DNA from: Chakrabartia godavariana
GTDB lineage: Bacteria; Pseudomonadota; Alphaproteobacteria; Sphingomonadales; Sphingomonadaceae
DNA length: 64,000 nt
Direction of reading: 5' to 3'
Assembly (NCBI GenBank): GCA_005518185.1
Contig: RKSN01000001.1
Coordinates: forward strand, 124,001-188,000
Numbering within the stretch: the stretch's first letter is position 1; each line of letters starts with the position of its first letter. Shown here piece after piece: positions 28,772 to 38,081 of this stretch. The translations under genes and the position numbers were made by a program. Below the pieces are notes generated by a model. That model was not told the origin of the DNA. It was given only the letters and a program-made list of their open reading frames with translations, and did not search any database.

Positions 28772-30392
28772 CGCCACCCTCCGGCGTGACCCAGTTGATG
28801 TTCTGGGTCGGGTCCTTGATGTCGCAGGTCTTGCAGTGGACGCAGTTCTGCGCGTTGATCTGAAGGCGCGGATTACCTTCCTCCTTGCCCACGATTTCAT
28901 ACACGCCGGCAGGGCAATAACGCTGCGCCGGTTCGTCATAGAGCGGGAGGTTGATCTTGATCGGAACCTCGGGGTCCTTCAGCTGCAGGTGGCAGGGCTG
29001 ATCTTCCTCATGGTTGGTGTTCGACAGGAACACCGAGGACAGCCGGTCAAAGCTGATGACGCCATCGGGCTTGGGATAGTCGATGGGGCGATACAGGTCC
29101 TTGCGGCCCGTCGCCTCATTGTCCTTGTGGTGCTTCATCGTGATCGGCAGGCCGATCTTCAGCGTGCGCATCCACATGTCGATCCCGGCGAGGATCGTCC
29201 CATAGTCATTGCCGTATTTGGCAACGGCAGGCTGCGCGTTCTTCACCAGCTTCAGCTCGGACGCGATCCAGCTGTCGTTGAGGTTGGCCTGATAATCGGC
29301 CACCTCATCATGTTCGCGACCCGCGGCGATGGCGGCGGCGAGGCTTTCGGCCGCCAGCATGCCGGACTTCATCGCGGTGTGGCTGCCCTTGATGCGGGGC
29401 ACGTTCACGAAACCGGCCGAACAGCCGATGAGCGCGCCGCCCGGGAAAGCGAGCTTCGGCACCGACTGCCAGCCGCCTTCGTTGATCGCGCGCGCGCCGT
29501 AAGACACGCGCTTGCCGCCTTCCAGAATCTTGCGGATTTCCGGGTGCTGCTTCCAGCGCTGGAATTCCTCGAACGGGAAGACATAGGGGTTCTTGTAGTC
29601 GAGCGCGACGACGAAGCCCAAGGCGACCTGGTTGTTCGCCTGATGGTAGAGGAAGCCACCGCCCCAGCTGTCGCTTTCGGTGAGCGGCCAGCCCTGCGTG
29701 TGGATGACGCGGCCCGGCTCATGCTTGTCCGGGTCGATGTCCCACAATTCCTTCATGCCGATGCCATAGACCTGCGGCTCGCAATCGGCCTCCAGGTCGA
29801 ACTTCGCCTTCAGCTGTTTGGTCAGGTGCCCGCGCGCGCCTTCGGCAAAGAGCGTGTACTTGGCGTGCAGCTCCATGCCCGGCTGATAGTCCGGCTTGTG
29901 GCTGCCATCGCGTGCCACGCCCATGTCGCCGGTTGCAACGCCGCGCACCGAGCCATCGTCATTGTAAAGGATTTCGGCGGCCGGAAAGCCGGGGAAGATT
30001 TCCACGCCCAGATTTTCGGCTTGCCCTGCGAGCCAGCGGCACAGATTGCCGAGCGAACCGGTATAGGTGCCCTTATTGTGCATCCAGCCGGGGGTGAAGA
30101 TGTGCGGGATCGCCATGTGCCCATTGGCGGACATGACCCAGTGATGGTTTTCCGTCACCGGCACGTCGGCCATCGGGCAGCCCTGATCCTTCCAGTCGGG
30201 GATCAGTTCTTCAATGGCGCGGGGGTCGAACACTGCGCCCGACAGGATATGTGCGCCGATTTCCGACCCCTTTTCAAGGATGCACACCGACAGGTCGGCG
30301 TTCAGCTGTTTGAGCCGGATCGCTGCAGACAGGCCCGCAGGGCCGCCCCCAACAATCACAACGTCATACGGCATCGATTCCCGTTCGCTCAT
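28746..30392 (-). CDS. Electron-transfer flavoprotein-ubiquinone oxidoreductase
   Basis: A 548-residue inner-membrane flavoprotein passing electrons from ETF (fatty acid and amino acid oxidation) to ubiquinone. The start (MSERESMPYDVVIVGGGPAG) gives the FAD-binding motif GGGPAGLSAAIRL at once. A membrane-dipping helix and the C-terminal [4Fe-4S] motif follow, with NAQNCVHCKTCDIKDP providing three ligands and RYCPAGVYE another. It fits the acyl-CoA metabolism genes in this window. Its start is 35 bases from a divergent gene. Confidence 0.95.
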   Translation of the reverse strand: MSERESMPYDVVIVGGGPAGLSAAIRLKQLNADLSVCILEKGSEIGAHILSGAVFDPRAIEELIPDWKDQGCPMADVPVTENHHWVMSANGHMAIPHIFTPGWMHNKGTYTGSLGNLCRWLAGQAENLGVEIFPGFPAAEILYNDDGSVRGVATGDMGVARDGSHKPDYQPGMELHAKYTLFAEGARGHLTKQLKAKFDLEADCEPQVYGIGMKELWDIDPDKHEPGRVIHTQGWPLTESDSWGGGFLYHQANNQVALGFVVALDYKNPYVFPFEEFQRWKQHPEIRKILEGGKRVSYGARAINEGGWQSVPKLAFPGGALIGCSAGFVNVPRIKGSHTAMKSGMLAAESLAAAIAAGREHDEVADYQANLNDSWIASELKLVKNAQPAVAKYGNDYGTILAGIDMWMRTLKIGLPITMKHHKDNEATGRKDLYRPIDYPKPDGVISFDRLSSVFLSNTNHEEDQPCHLQLKDPEVPIKINLPLYDEPAQRYCPAGVYEIVGKEEGNPRLQINAQNCVHCKTCDIKDPTQNINWVTPEGGGGPNYPNM

Positions 30393-30427
30393 GGCGTATT
30401 CGTCTCCCGTTCGGCCTGCGTTTCGAT

Positions 30428-31246
30428 ATGGCGCAGCCATCTTTCCATCCGGCAGATAGCGAAGCGATTGCGGTTGACCAACAGGAATTATCGGGGTTGA
30501 AGGCCGCTGTGACCGAAGCCCAGACCATCGCCGATCCGCGCCTTGTTGCCGCTGCGTTACAGTGGTGGGACGACATGGGTGTCGACACGCTGGTGGAGGA
30601 TGAGGCCCAGCCCTGGCTGGGCCGCGTGGCCGTAGCGTCGGCGCCAGCAACGGCGCGCGCCAAACCCGCAGAAGCGCCCGCGCCTGCGGCGCTGCCCGCA
30701 ACGCTCGACGCCTTTGTCGCCTGGCTGATGACCGACGCCGACGTGCCGGAGGCCGGGCCGCCGCACCTGCGCCTGCCACCCTTCGGGACGCCGGGTGCCG
30801 CGATCACCATCATCACCGACATGCCCGAACAGGGCGACGCCGAATCAGGCGGTCTGCTCTCCGGCGACGTCGGGCGCCTGTTTGACCGGATGCTCGGGGC
30901 CATCGGCCTTGACCGGACTCAGGTCTATTGCTTCCCGCTGATGCCCGGACGTCCGCCGACCGGGCGGCCCGCCGTCGAGGCACTGGCGCGCCTTGGCGAA
31001 ATTGCAAAACACCATCTCGGCCTCGTCAATCCGCAGGCTGTCTGGCTGCTCGGTCAGGCGACCAGCCGTGCATTGCTTGGGCTGGATGCGACCGCAACCC
31101 ACAAATTGGACCAGAAAATTAACCACATACGCTCTACAGTGCCTGCCATTGCCAGCCTGCCGCCGCGCCTTTTGTTGCAGAACCCGCAACGCAAGGCCGC
31201 CGTGTGGCAGGATATGCAGATGCTGATCGGGGGTTTGAGCGCGTGA
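30428..31246 (+). CDS. Degenerate uracil-DNA-glycosylase-superfamily protein
   Basis: A 272-residue protein with a central region like family 4 UDG: TDMPEQGDAESGGLLSGDVG, then RLFDRMLGAIGLDRTQVY. Expected catalytic and cluster residues are missing. The GEAPG motif has become TDMPEQ, the C-terminal HPS motif has become LPPRLLLQNPQ, and there is no set of four cysteines for the [4Fe-4S] cluster. An Ala/Pro linker precedes the domain. A DNA-binding or structural role is possible; base excision is doubtful. Coupled to the lytic transglycosylase gene by GTGA. Confidence 0.7.
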   Translation: MAQPSFHPADSEAIAVDQQELSGLKAAVTEAQTIADPRLVAAALQWWDDMGVDTLVEDEAQPWLGRVAVASAPATARAKPAEAPAPAALPATLDAFVAWLMTDADVPEAGPPHLRLPPFGTPGAAITIITDMPEQGDAESGGLLSGDVGRLFDRMLGAIGLDRTQVYCFPLMPGRPPTGRPAVEALARLGEIAKHHLGLVNPQAVWLLGQATSRALLGLDATATHKLDQKINHIRSTVPAIASLPPRLLLQNPQRKAAVWQDMQMLIGGLSA

Positions 31247-32985
31247 GAGTGGTTTCGGGTGTCATTCTGGCCTTGGCGGGCATGATTGCGGTTCCCGCCG
31301 CGGCGCAGTCGACGCTTGCGGCGAGCGCCAGCGCATTTGCCTCCAATTTCGCGCCGCAGCTCGGCCCCAATGCCCGGGCGCGCTACAAGGACGTCTTCGT
31401 CGCGATCCGCGCCGGTCAGTGGGATGCCGCCCAGGCGGGGCTGGATTCCATGCCCGAAGGCCCGCTGCACGCGGTTGCACGTGCCGAGCTTTATCTCGCC
31501 AAGGGATCCCCCAAGGTCGAGGCGGAGAAGATCGCCGATCTGCTGGAAAAGGCCCCCTATCTGCCGCAGGCGACGCAGCTTGTGCGGCTCGCCAAGTCGC
31601 GCGGGATGGACGTCCAGTTCAGCCTGCCCGCCGCGCAGGAACTTGTCTGGCTGGGCAGCGCCCCGCGCCGCGCGCGCATGGCCGCGACGCAGGATGGTGT
31701 GGCCGCCGCGATCAACGCGCGCATTCAGCCGCTTATCAAGGACAATATGCCGTTTGAGGCCGAAGCCATCGTGATGGAGAGCGAAGCCTCGCTCTCGCCC
31801 GAAGGCCGGTCCGAGCTGATGCAGAAGGTCGCCTGGTCCTATTACATTGTCGGGGACGATGCGTCCGCGCAGCGGCTCGCGACACTGGGGCAGGCGGGCT
31901 ATGGCAATTGGGCGGCCATGTCGGACTGGACGGTTGGCCTCGCCGCCTGGCGCAGCCGCGACTATGTCGGCGCTGCCGCCGCCTTTGAATCCGCCGCCGC
32001 CCGTTTTCAGGATGACGAGATGGACGCCGCCGCCCATTTCTGGGCCGCGCGCGCCGCCATGGCCTCGGGCCAGCCGCAGAAGGTTGACGGTCATCTGAAG
32101 TCCGCCGCCCGCTATGGCGAAACCTTTTACGGCCTGCTCGCCGCCGAACGTCTCGGCATCGAAAAGTCCATCCAGAAGGTGCCGGACGACATCGCCGATG
32201 TCGAAAAGCTTCCCAATGTCCGCGCCGCGCTCGCGCTGGCGGAGATTGGCGAGATGGACCTTGCCGATGCGATGATCCGCCATCAGGCGCGCATCGGTGA
32301 TCCGCGGCGCCACGCCGCGCTCGCCGCGCTCGCCGGGCGGATGGACATGCCGGCGACGCAGCTCTGGCTGGCGCATAATGGACCCGCCGGCGCCCGCGCG
32401 CCGGCCTCGGCCCGCTATCCGATGCCGCGCACCTGGACGCCCGAAGGCGGCTGGCGCGTCGACAAGGCGCTCGTCTATGCCCATGCGCTGCAGGAATCCA
32501 ACTTCCGTACCTCGGTCGTCAGCCGGGCGGGCGCGCGCGGCCTGATGCAGGTCATGCCCGGCACCGCCGCGATGATGGCCCGTGCCAAGGGCAAGGATAC
32601 GGTTGGCTCCCTGAACGATCCCGCGACGAACATGGAATATGGCCAGAGCTTCATTGAGCGCCTGCGCGACATGCAGGCGACGGGCGGGATGCTCCCCAAG
32701 GTCATTGCCGCGTACAATGCCGGGCCACTCCCGCTTGAGACCTGGAACCAGCGCAGCCGCGACAATTCCGATCCTTTGCTCTACATCGAGTCCATTCCCT
32801 ATTGGGAAACGCGGGCGTATGTGACGATCATCATGCGCAACTACTGGATGTACCAGATGCAGGCCGCCGAACCGACGACGAGTCTTGCTGCTTTGGCGCA
32901 GGGCCTTTGGCCGCGCTTTCCGGGCCTTCCGGGGCCCACCGCCGTCCGCATGGACCGGGTGAGCGGGGTCGCCAGTGCCGATTGA
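31243..32985 (+). CDS. Soluble lytic murein transglycosylase
   Basis: A 580-residue periplasmic enzyme that cleaves peptidoglycan glycan strands to 1,6-anhydro ends. Signal peptide: VVSGVILALAGMIAVPAAAQ. A long helical N-terminal part (U-shaped in Slt70) is followed by the SLT domain: ALQESNFRTSVVSRAGARGL with catalytic Glu, MQVMPGTAAMMA and VIAAYNAGPLPLETW. The GTG start overlaps the stop of the UDG-like gene. The end overlaps moaB by 11 bases. Confidence 0.92.
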   Translation: MRVVSGVILALAGMIAVPAAAQSTLAASASAFASNFAPQLGPNARARYKDVFVAIRAGQWDAAQAGLDSMPEGPLHAVARAELYLAKGSPKVEAEKIADLLEKAPYLPQATQLVRLAKSRGMDVQFSLPAAQELVWLGSAPRRARMAATQDGVAAAINARIQPLIKDNMPFEAEAIVMESEASLSPEGRSELMQKVAWSYYIVGDDASAQRLATLGQAGYGNWAAMSDWTVGLAAWRSRDYVGAAAAFESAAARFQDDEMDAAAHFWAARAAMASGQPQKVDGHLKSAARYGETFYGLLAAERLGIEKSIQKVPDDIADVEKLPNVRAALALAEIGEMDLADAMIRHQARIGDPRRHAALAALAGRMDMPATQLWLAHNGPAGARAPASARYPMPRTWTPEGGWRVDKALVYAHALQESNFRTSVVSRAGARGLMQVMPGTAAMMARAKGKDTVGSLNDPATNMEYGQSFIERLRDMQATGGMLPKVIAAYNAGPLPLETWNQRSRDNSDPLLYIESIPYWETRAYVTIIMRNYWMYQMQAAEPTTSLAALAQGLWPRFPGLPGPTAVRMDRVSGVASAD

Positions 32986-33502
32986 CGAAACGGCCGAATT
33001 CAAGCCGATCCGCATTGCCGTCCTGACCGTCTCCGACAGCCGCACGCGGGAGACCGACAAGTCTGGCGGGTATCTCTGCGCGGCCCTGCAGGATCTTGGC
33101 CATACGCTGGCCGACTATGCGATCGTCCCCGATGATCAGGGCGCCATCCTCGGCCGCCTGCACCAGTGGATCGGCGACCCGACGCTGCACTGTGTCCTGA
33201 TTACCGGCGGCACCGGTGTCACCGGCCGCGACGTCACCCCCGAAGCGCTGAAGGTGCTCGACGGCAAGGAGATTCCGGGCTTTGGGGAACTGTTCCGCTG
33301 GATCAGCTACCGCACCATCGGCACCTCGACCATCCAGTCGCGCGCCATCGCTTATATCGTGCGCTCCACCTATATCTTCGCCATGCCCGGCTCCACCGGG
33401 GCGTGCGAGGACGCGTGGGAACATATCCTCGTCCATCAGCTCGACAGCCGCTTCAAGCCCTGCAACTTCGTGGACCTGATCGGGCGGTTGCGGGAAGTCT
33501 GA
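32975..33502 (+). CDS. moaB: Molybdenum cofactor biosynthesis protein MoaB
   Basis: A 175-residue MogA/MoaB-type protein that binds molybdopterin; several act as adenylyltransferases. The signature VLITGGTGVTGRDVTPEAL is intact, and IAVLTVSDSRTRETDKSG is the N-terminal motif. The start is GTG inside the end of the transglycosylase gene (11-base overlap). No other molybdenum cofactor genes are near. Confidence 0.93.
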   Translation: MPIDETAEFKPIRIAVLTVSDSRTRETDKSGGYLCAALQDLGHTLADYAIVPDDQGAILGRLHQWIGDPTLHCVLITGGTGVTGRDVTPEALKVLDGKEIPGFGELFRWISYRTIGTSTIQSRAIAYIVRSTYIFAMPGSTGACEDAWEHILVHQLDSRFKPCNFVDLIGRLREV

Positions 33503-33713
33503 TCCCGTCACAAGCGCGTGCTCCGGGCCTGGACCGGAGCCAAGAGTGCCCCCGGCCCGACGATCCGGCCATTTCCAGCCGAATTGATGCAAGATTGTCG
33601 CCAAAGCATGCTAGACCCTTGGTTCAGGTGGTCGTGGAGAGGCGGCGGGCCTGCCGGTTCAGGCATGGCATCCGCTTTGGTTGCCGACTGGCCTTCCCCG
33701 GAAAGGGGTAAGC

Positions 33714-34772
33714 ATGACACAGACTGAGAACGATGTTGTCCACGGCCTCGCCATGGCAATCATCCGTTCGTCCGCGACGCCGATGGTGTTGCTGGACAGT
33801 TCGTTCCGCGTCATTTCAGCCAGCGCATCCTTTGCGCGCGTCTTTCGGCTTGATGCCGATGCGCTGCCCGGCCGCACCCTGTTTGAATGCGGCGGTGGTG
33901 AATGGAACTCCCCGCAGCTGAAGGCGTTGCTGCGCGTCATTCTGGCGGGCGGCGCGGAGATCGAGGCCTATGAGATGGACCTGCCGGGCGTGCGAGGCGC
34001 GGCGGCGCACAAGCTCATCATCCATGCCCAGAAGCTCGATTATGGTGCTGCGCCCGAGGCGTGCCTGTTGCTGACCATCACCGACGTCACGCAGGTCCGT
34101 CTCGATGAACGGATGAAGGATGATCTGATCCGGGAAAAGGCCGTGCTGCTGAAGGAACTGCAGCACCGCGTGGCCAACAGCCTGCAGATCATCGCCAGCG
34201 TCCTGATGCAGAGCGCGCGGCGCGTCCAGTCCGAAGAAACGCGGGCGCATCTTGAGAATGCACGGAACCGCGTGATGTCGGTCGCGACGTTGCAGCAGCA
34301 GCTGTCGGCCTCCAGCGACGGGCCGGTCCGGCTCGACGATTATTTCGGGCGTCTGTGCGAAAGCCTCAGCGCCTCGATGGTACATGATGCCGAGCAGATC
34401 TCGATCATCGCCATCGTTGACGACAGTGAGGTCGACGCCCCCGTGTCGGTCAGCCTCGGCCTCATTGTGACCGAACTCGTCATCAATGCGCTGAAGCACG
34501 CCTTTCCCGAAGGGAAGGGCGGCAAGATCCTCGTGCGCTATCAGTCGAGCGGAACAGGGTGGCAATTGTCGGTCAGCGACACGGGAAGTGGAACCCGCGA
34601 CGTTCTGGCGGCGGCCAAGCCGGGGCTCGGGACAAGCATCGTCGAAGCGCTCGCCAGCCAGCTGGGAGCTATCATGTCGATTACCGACGAGCATCCGGGC
34701 ATCGCCGTCCATGTGACGCACGCTGCGGTCGGAGAGGACGACGCGCCGGAAGAGATTCAGGGCGCCGTCTAG
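33714..34772 (+). CDS. Orphan sensor histidine kinase, PAS plus HisKA_2
   Basis: A 352-residue soluble kinase. A PAS-like domain covers residues about 12-120 (PMVLLDSSFRVISASASFAR). The HisKA_2 dimerisation motif ELQHRVANSLQIIASVLMQ at about residue 145 carries the phosphorylated His. HATPase_c follows with N-box LIVTELVINALKHAFPEG and G-box PGLGTSIVEALASQLG. No membrane segments. Kinases of this class often feed the PhyR/EcfG general stress pathway in alphaproteobacteria. There is no response regulator beside it. RBS: GGGGTAAGC; the first ATG, 33 bases upstream, was not preferred. Confidence 0.85.
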   Translation: MTQTENDVVHGLAMAIIRSSATPMVLLDSSFRVISASASFARVFRLDADALPGRTLFECGGGEWNSPQLKALLRVILAGGAEIEAYEMDLPGVRGAAAHKLIIHAQKLDYGAAPEACLLLTITDVTQVRLDERMKDDLIREKAVLLKELQHRVANSLQIIASVLMQSARRVQSEETRAHLENARNRVMSVATLQQQLSASSDGPVRLDDYFGRLCESLSASMVHDAEQISIIAIVDDSEVDAPVSVSLGLIVTELVINALKHAFPEGKGGKILVRYQSSGTGWQLSVSDTGSGTRDVLAAAKPGLGTSIVEALASQLGAIMSITDEHPGIAVHVTHAAVGEDDAPEEIQGAV

Positions 34773-34824
34773 GTCTGGCGGGGCGATCTTTGCCTCTGCA
34801 TTAGCAGGCTGGATTTGCACTTTT

Positions 34825-34839
34825 GTTTCTGATATGTTC
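34825..34839 (+). promoter_or_regulatory. LexA-box-like site before the radical SAM gene
   Basis: GTTTCTGATATGTTC matches the alphaproteobacterial LexA box GTTC-N7-GTTC with one substitution (GTTT for GTTC). It ends five bases before the ATG at 34845, where a bound repressor would block transcription. Confidence 0.45.
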
Positions 34840-34844
34840 CTAAC

Positions 34845-35924
34845 ATGGAGTCGATCAAGGGCAGAGGTGCGTCCGGCAATCTTGCCAGCGCGCGGTTCAA
34901 CCTTCCCCAGCGGGAGGAAGATGGCGACTGGCGGGATGATCGCGGGCGGGTCGATGGCGGCGCGCCGCCGCTGGTGACGTCGGTGTCGGTGCTCCACCCG
35001 CGCACGATCCTCTCCCGCAACACATCGCCCGACATTCCGTTCGACCAGTCGGTCAACGCCTATCAGGGGTGCGAGCATGGCTGCATCTATTGCTATGCGC
35101 GGCCCACGCACGCCTATCACGATCTGTCGCCCGGCCTCGACTTTGAAAGCCGCCTCTTTGCAAAGCCCGATGCGCCCGCCTTGCTCCGGGCGGAACTGGC
35201 ACGGCGCGGCCATGTGCCGACGCCGATTGCGATGGGGACGAACACTGACCCCTATCAGCCGATCGAGCGCGTGTGGCAGATCACGCGCGGGTGCATCGCG
35301 GTGCTCGCCGCCTGTGACCATCCGCTGAGCATCACCACAAAGTCCGACCGCGTCGTGCGCGATCTCGATCTGCTCGCGCCCATGGCGGAAAAGGGGCTGG
35401 TTGCGGTCGCCTTGTCGGTGACAACGCTCGATCCGGACACGCACCGTAGGCTGGAGCCACGCGCCCCGCGTCCGGAAAAGCGGCTGGCCGCGATCCGCGC
35501 GCTCAGCGCAGCCGGCGTGCCGGTGCATGTCAGCGTCTCGCCCATCATCCCCGCCATCACCGACCATGAGCTGGAAGCCATTCTCGACGCTGCGTGGGAG
35601 GCGGGCGCGCGCACGGCAAGCTACATCCCCGTGCGCCTGCCGCATGAGGTCGCCCCGCTGTTCCGCGACTGGCTGGCGGTGCATTACCCTGACCGCGCCG
35701 CCAAGGTGATGGCGCAGGTAAACGACCTTCGCGGGGGCCGTGACAATGACCCGGCCTTCGGCTCCCGCATGAGGGGGCAAGGTGTCTGGGCGCAGCTGAT
35801 CCGCACGCGCTTCAAGATCGCGTGCAAGCGGCTGGGCTATAACGAACGGCGCGTCGCGCTGCGGCAGGACCTGTTCCGTCCGCCGCTCAAGGCGGGGCAG
35901 GGCGAGCAGTTGTGGCTGATTTGA
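34845..35924 (+). CDS. PA0069-family radical SAM protein (SplB-like)
   Basis: A 359-residue protein. The radical SAM cluster motif is CEHGCIYC (C-x3-C-x2-C) near residue 77, preceded by FDQSVNAYQG and followed by ARPTHAYHDLSPG. The family is annotated PA0069 and is related to spore photoproduct lyase-like proteins; the substrate is unknown. A LexA-like box immediately upstream supports a role in DNA damage response, but this is inference. Confidence 0.88.
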   Translation: MESIKGRGASGNLASARFNLPQREEDGDWRDDRGRVDGGAPPLVTSVSVLHPRTILSRNTSPDIPFDQSVNAYQGCEHGCIYCYARPTHAYHDLSPGLDFESRLFAKPDAPALLRAELARRGHVPTPIAMGTNTDPYQPIERVWQITRGCIAVLAACDHPLSITTKSDRVVRDLDLLAPMAEKGLVAVALSVTTLDPDTHRRLEPRAPRPEKRLAAIRALSAAGVPVHVSVSPIIPAITDHELEAILDAAWEAGARTASYIPVRLPHEVAPLFRDWLAVHYPDRAAKVMAQVNDLRGGRDNDPAFGSRMRGQGVWAQLIRTRFKIACKRLGYNERRVALRQDLFRPPLKAGQGEQLWLI

Positions 35925-36043
35925 GGGTTTCCCCCTCCACCATGCTGCGCATGGTCCCCCTCCCCCGGTGGGGGAGGATTTCAGCCCTCAAGATCCTCCC
36001 CCACCGGGGGAGGGGGACCGCGAAGCGGTGGAGGGGGAAACCC
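35925..36043. repeat. Long inverted repeat, 'CCTCCCCC...GGGGGAGG' family
   Basis: Arms of about 50 bases, GGGTTTCCCCCTCCACC through CCTCCCCCACCGGGGGAGG to GGGGGAAACCC, form a large, imperfect hairpin of nearly 120 bases. It fills the 123-base gap between the radical SAM gene (plus) and an acyl-CoA ligase (minus). A related element is at 62053-62193. Confidence 0.8.
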
Positions 36044-36047
36044 GCCC

Positions 36048-37658
36048 CTAAACCGTTGCCAGCGCCTTCAGCTGGTAATCCTTGTACGTCTTGCGCAATT
36101 CGGCCTTCTGGATCTTGCCGGTGCCCGTATGCGGCAGGCTGTCGACGAAGAGGACCTCATCGGGCAACCACCATTTCGCGACGACGCTGGCGAGGTGCGC
36201 GGTGACGTCGGCTTCGGTGAGCGTGGCGCCGTCCTTCCTCACAACCAGAAGGATCGGGCGCTCGTCCCATTTGGGGTGAGGCACGCCGATGGCGGCGGCT
36301 TCGGCCACGCCCGGGCACCCGACGGCGGCGTTTTCCAGCTCGACCGAGCTGATCCACTCGCCGCCCGATTTGATGACGTCCTTCGCACGGTCGGTGATCT
36401 GCATCGTGCCGTCGGGGTGGATGACGGAGACGTCGCCGGTGTCGAACCACTGGTCCTTGTCGACCGCGTCGGCCTCTGCCTTGAAATAGCGTTTGACCAC
36501 CCACGGCCCGCGCACCTGCAACCGGCCGGAGCTGGTGCCATCGCGGGGAAGGGGATTGTCGTCCTCATCGACGATGCGCAGTTCAACGCCGAAGGGCACG
36601 CGGCCCTGCTTCGCCACGATATCGATCTGGGCGTCGAGGCTCATGTCTTCCCATCCGGGCACGGGTGACCCCATGGTGCCGATGGGCGAGGTTTCGGTCA
36701 TGCCCCAGGCATGGGCCACGCGCACGCCCGCCTTCATCAGCCGCTCGATCATCGCGCGCGGCGCGGCCGACCCACCAATGGTGACAAGGGCGAGCTTGCC
36801 GAGCGAGGCGTCGCCGCCGGCCTTTGCGGTGGCATCGAGATGCTGGAACATGGCGAGCCAGACGGTGGGGACACCGGCGCTATGCGTCACGCCTTCGGAC
36901 AGCATCAGGCCGTGCAATGTCGGTGCGTCATTGGTTGTCGAAAAGACGAACTTCACGCCCGCTGCGGCGCCCGCAAAGGGCAGGCCCCAGCTGGCGGCGT
37001 GGAACATCGGCACGACGGGCAGCAGCACCGACGTCGTATCGAGATTGAAGATCGCGGGTGCGATTTCCGCCATGGCGTGGAGCATCGTTGAGCGGTGCTG
37101 GTATAGGACGCCCTTGGGGTGGCCTGTGGTGCCGCTGGTATAGCAGAGCATGCACGGATCGCGCTCATCGCCCGACACCCAGTCAAACGCGCCGTCCATC
37201 TCGGCCATCAGCGCGCCGTAGCTGTCGGGGCTGTCGAACACGATATAATGCTCGACCGTCTTCAGGTGCGGCTTCAGCCGGTCGATCACGGGCTGGAACT
37301 GCGCATCGTACATCAGCACGCGGTCTTCGGCGTGGTTCATGATGTAGATGAGGTCTTCGTCGAACAGCCGGACGTTGACGGTGTGGATCACCCCGCCGCA
37401 CCCGATCGCGCCATACCAGGCGGCAAGGTGGCGGTGATGGTTCATTGCGAAGGTCGCGATGCGATCGCCGGGCTTGATGCCCCAGCGCGCAAAGGCCTGT
37501 GCGAGCTTGCGTGCCTCGGTTGCGACGCCGGACCAGTTGGTGCGTTCGACGCTGCCATCGGCCCAGCGCGTCATGATCTCACGCGGCCCATGCTCGCGTG
37601 CGGCATAATCAATGAGATGGGTCACCCGAAGGTCCCAATCCTGCATGCATCCCAGCAT
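36048..37658 (-). CDS. Long-chain fatty acid-CoA ligase, AlkK-like
   Basis: A 536-residue adenylate-forming enzyme. N-terminal [20 protein letters not shown] resembles the AlkK subfamily. The phosphate loop is [18 protein letters not shown], the AMP motif [12 protein letters not shown], and the hinge [20 protein letters not shown]. The catalytic lysine is in [16 protein letters not shown]. Substrate probably medium- to long-chain fatty acids. The next ATG upstream (37661) differs by one codon. Confidence 0.92.
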   Translation of the reverse strand: MLGCMQDWDLRVTHLIDYAAREHGPREIMTRWADGSVERTNWSGVATEARKLAQAFARWGIKPGDRIATFAMNHHRHLAAWYGAIGCGGVIHTVNVRLFDEDLIYIMNHAEDRVLMYDAQFQPVIDRLKPHLKTVEHYIVFDSPDSYGALMAEMDGAFDWVSGDERDPCMLCYTSGTTGHPKGVLYQHRSTMLHAMAEIAPAIFNLDTTSVLLPVVPMFHAASWGLPFAGAAAGVKFVFSTTNDAPTLHGLMLSEGVTHSAGVPTVWLAMFQHLDATAKAGGDASLGKLALVTIGGSAAPRAMIERLMKAGVRVAHAWGMTETSPIGTMGSPVPGWEDMSLDAQIDIVAKQGRVPFGVELRIVDEDDNPLPRDGTSSGRLQVRGPWVVKRYFKAEADAVDKDQWFDTGDVSVIHPDGTMQITDRAKDVIKSGGEWISSVELENAAVGCPGVAEAAAIGVPHPKWDERPILLVVRKDGATLTEADVTAHLASVVAKWWLPDEVLFVDSLPHTGTGKIQKAELRKTYKDYQLKALATV

Positions 37659-37745
37659 CATCTTCCCCGTCGCTATTGCTCTTCGTTGGTGCAGAGATGG
37701 CGCGATGCGCGCGGGAGCGCAAGGGGGCGAGCGGGACATCAATCG

Positions 37746-37806
37746 CGCTCAGGCTGAGCCTGTCGAAGCCCGGGGGAGACACCCTTCGACAAGCTCAGGG
37801 TGAGCG
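37746..37806. repeat. Inverted repeat, 'CTTCGACAAGCTCAGG' family
   Basis: Arms of 23 bases, CGCTCAGGCTGAGCCTGTCG on the left and CGACAAGCTCAGGGTGAGCG on the right, separated by 15 bases. It sits between divergent genes, unlike the other families. No gene is supported in 37659-38081: this repeat and an undefined leader occupy it. Confidence 0.8.
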
Positions 37807-38081
37807 CAGGGGCGACGGGATCTGGGCGTCCGCTGTCCCCAGCACGTTCAGCAAGGCGAAATGTTCAGCTTGAGATAACCCGATTCGCGGACAGTCTCGC
37901 ACTTCACCGCAGGTCACGGCATATTGCACCGCGACAGAACGAGCCGCCCACACGATGAGTTGCGGGGTTCCAACGACTCATCCCGGACCCTTTTCAACTC
38001 ACCGATCCGTGCTTGGATACCGGGGCCATTGCGGGCACCTACCCTCTCACAAGAAGATTGGGTCGCGGGGAATTTGGGGTC

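Noticed and set aside
33503-33713. EcfG-type promoter (GGAAC ... CGTT) before the HisKA_2 kinase
   Set aside because: No convincing -35/-10 pair with correct spacing was found in the gap.
31054-35780. Long minus-strand open frames opposite the transglycosylase and the kinase/radical SAM genes
   Set aside because: Shadow frames of genes with intact catalytic motifs; no ribosome-binding sites or known domains.
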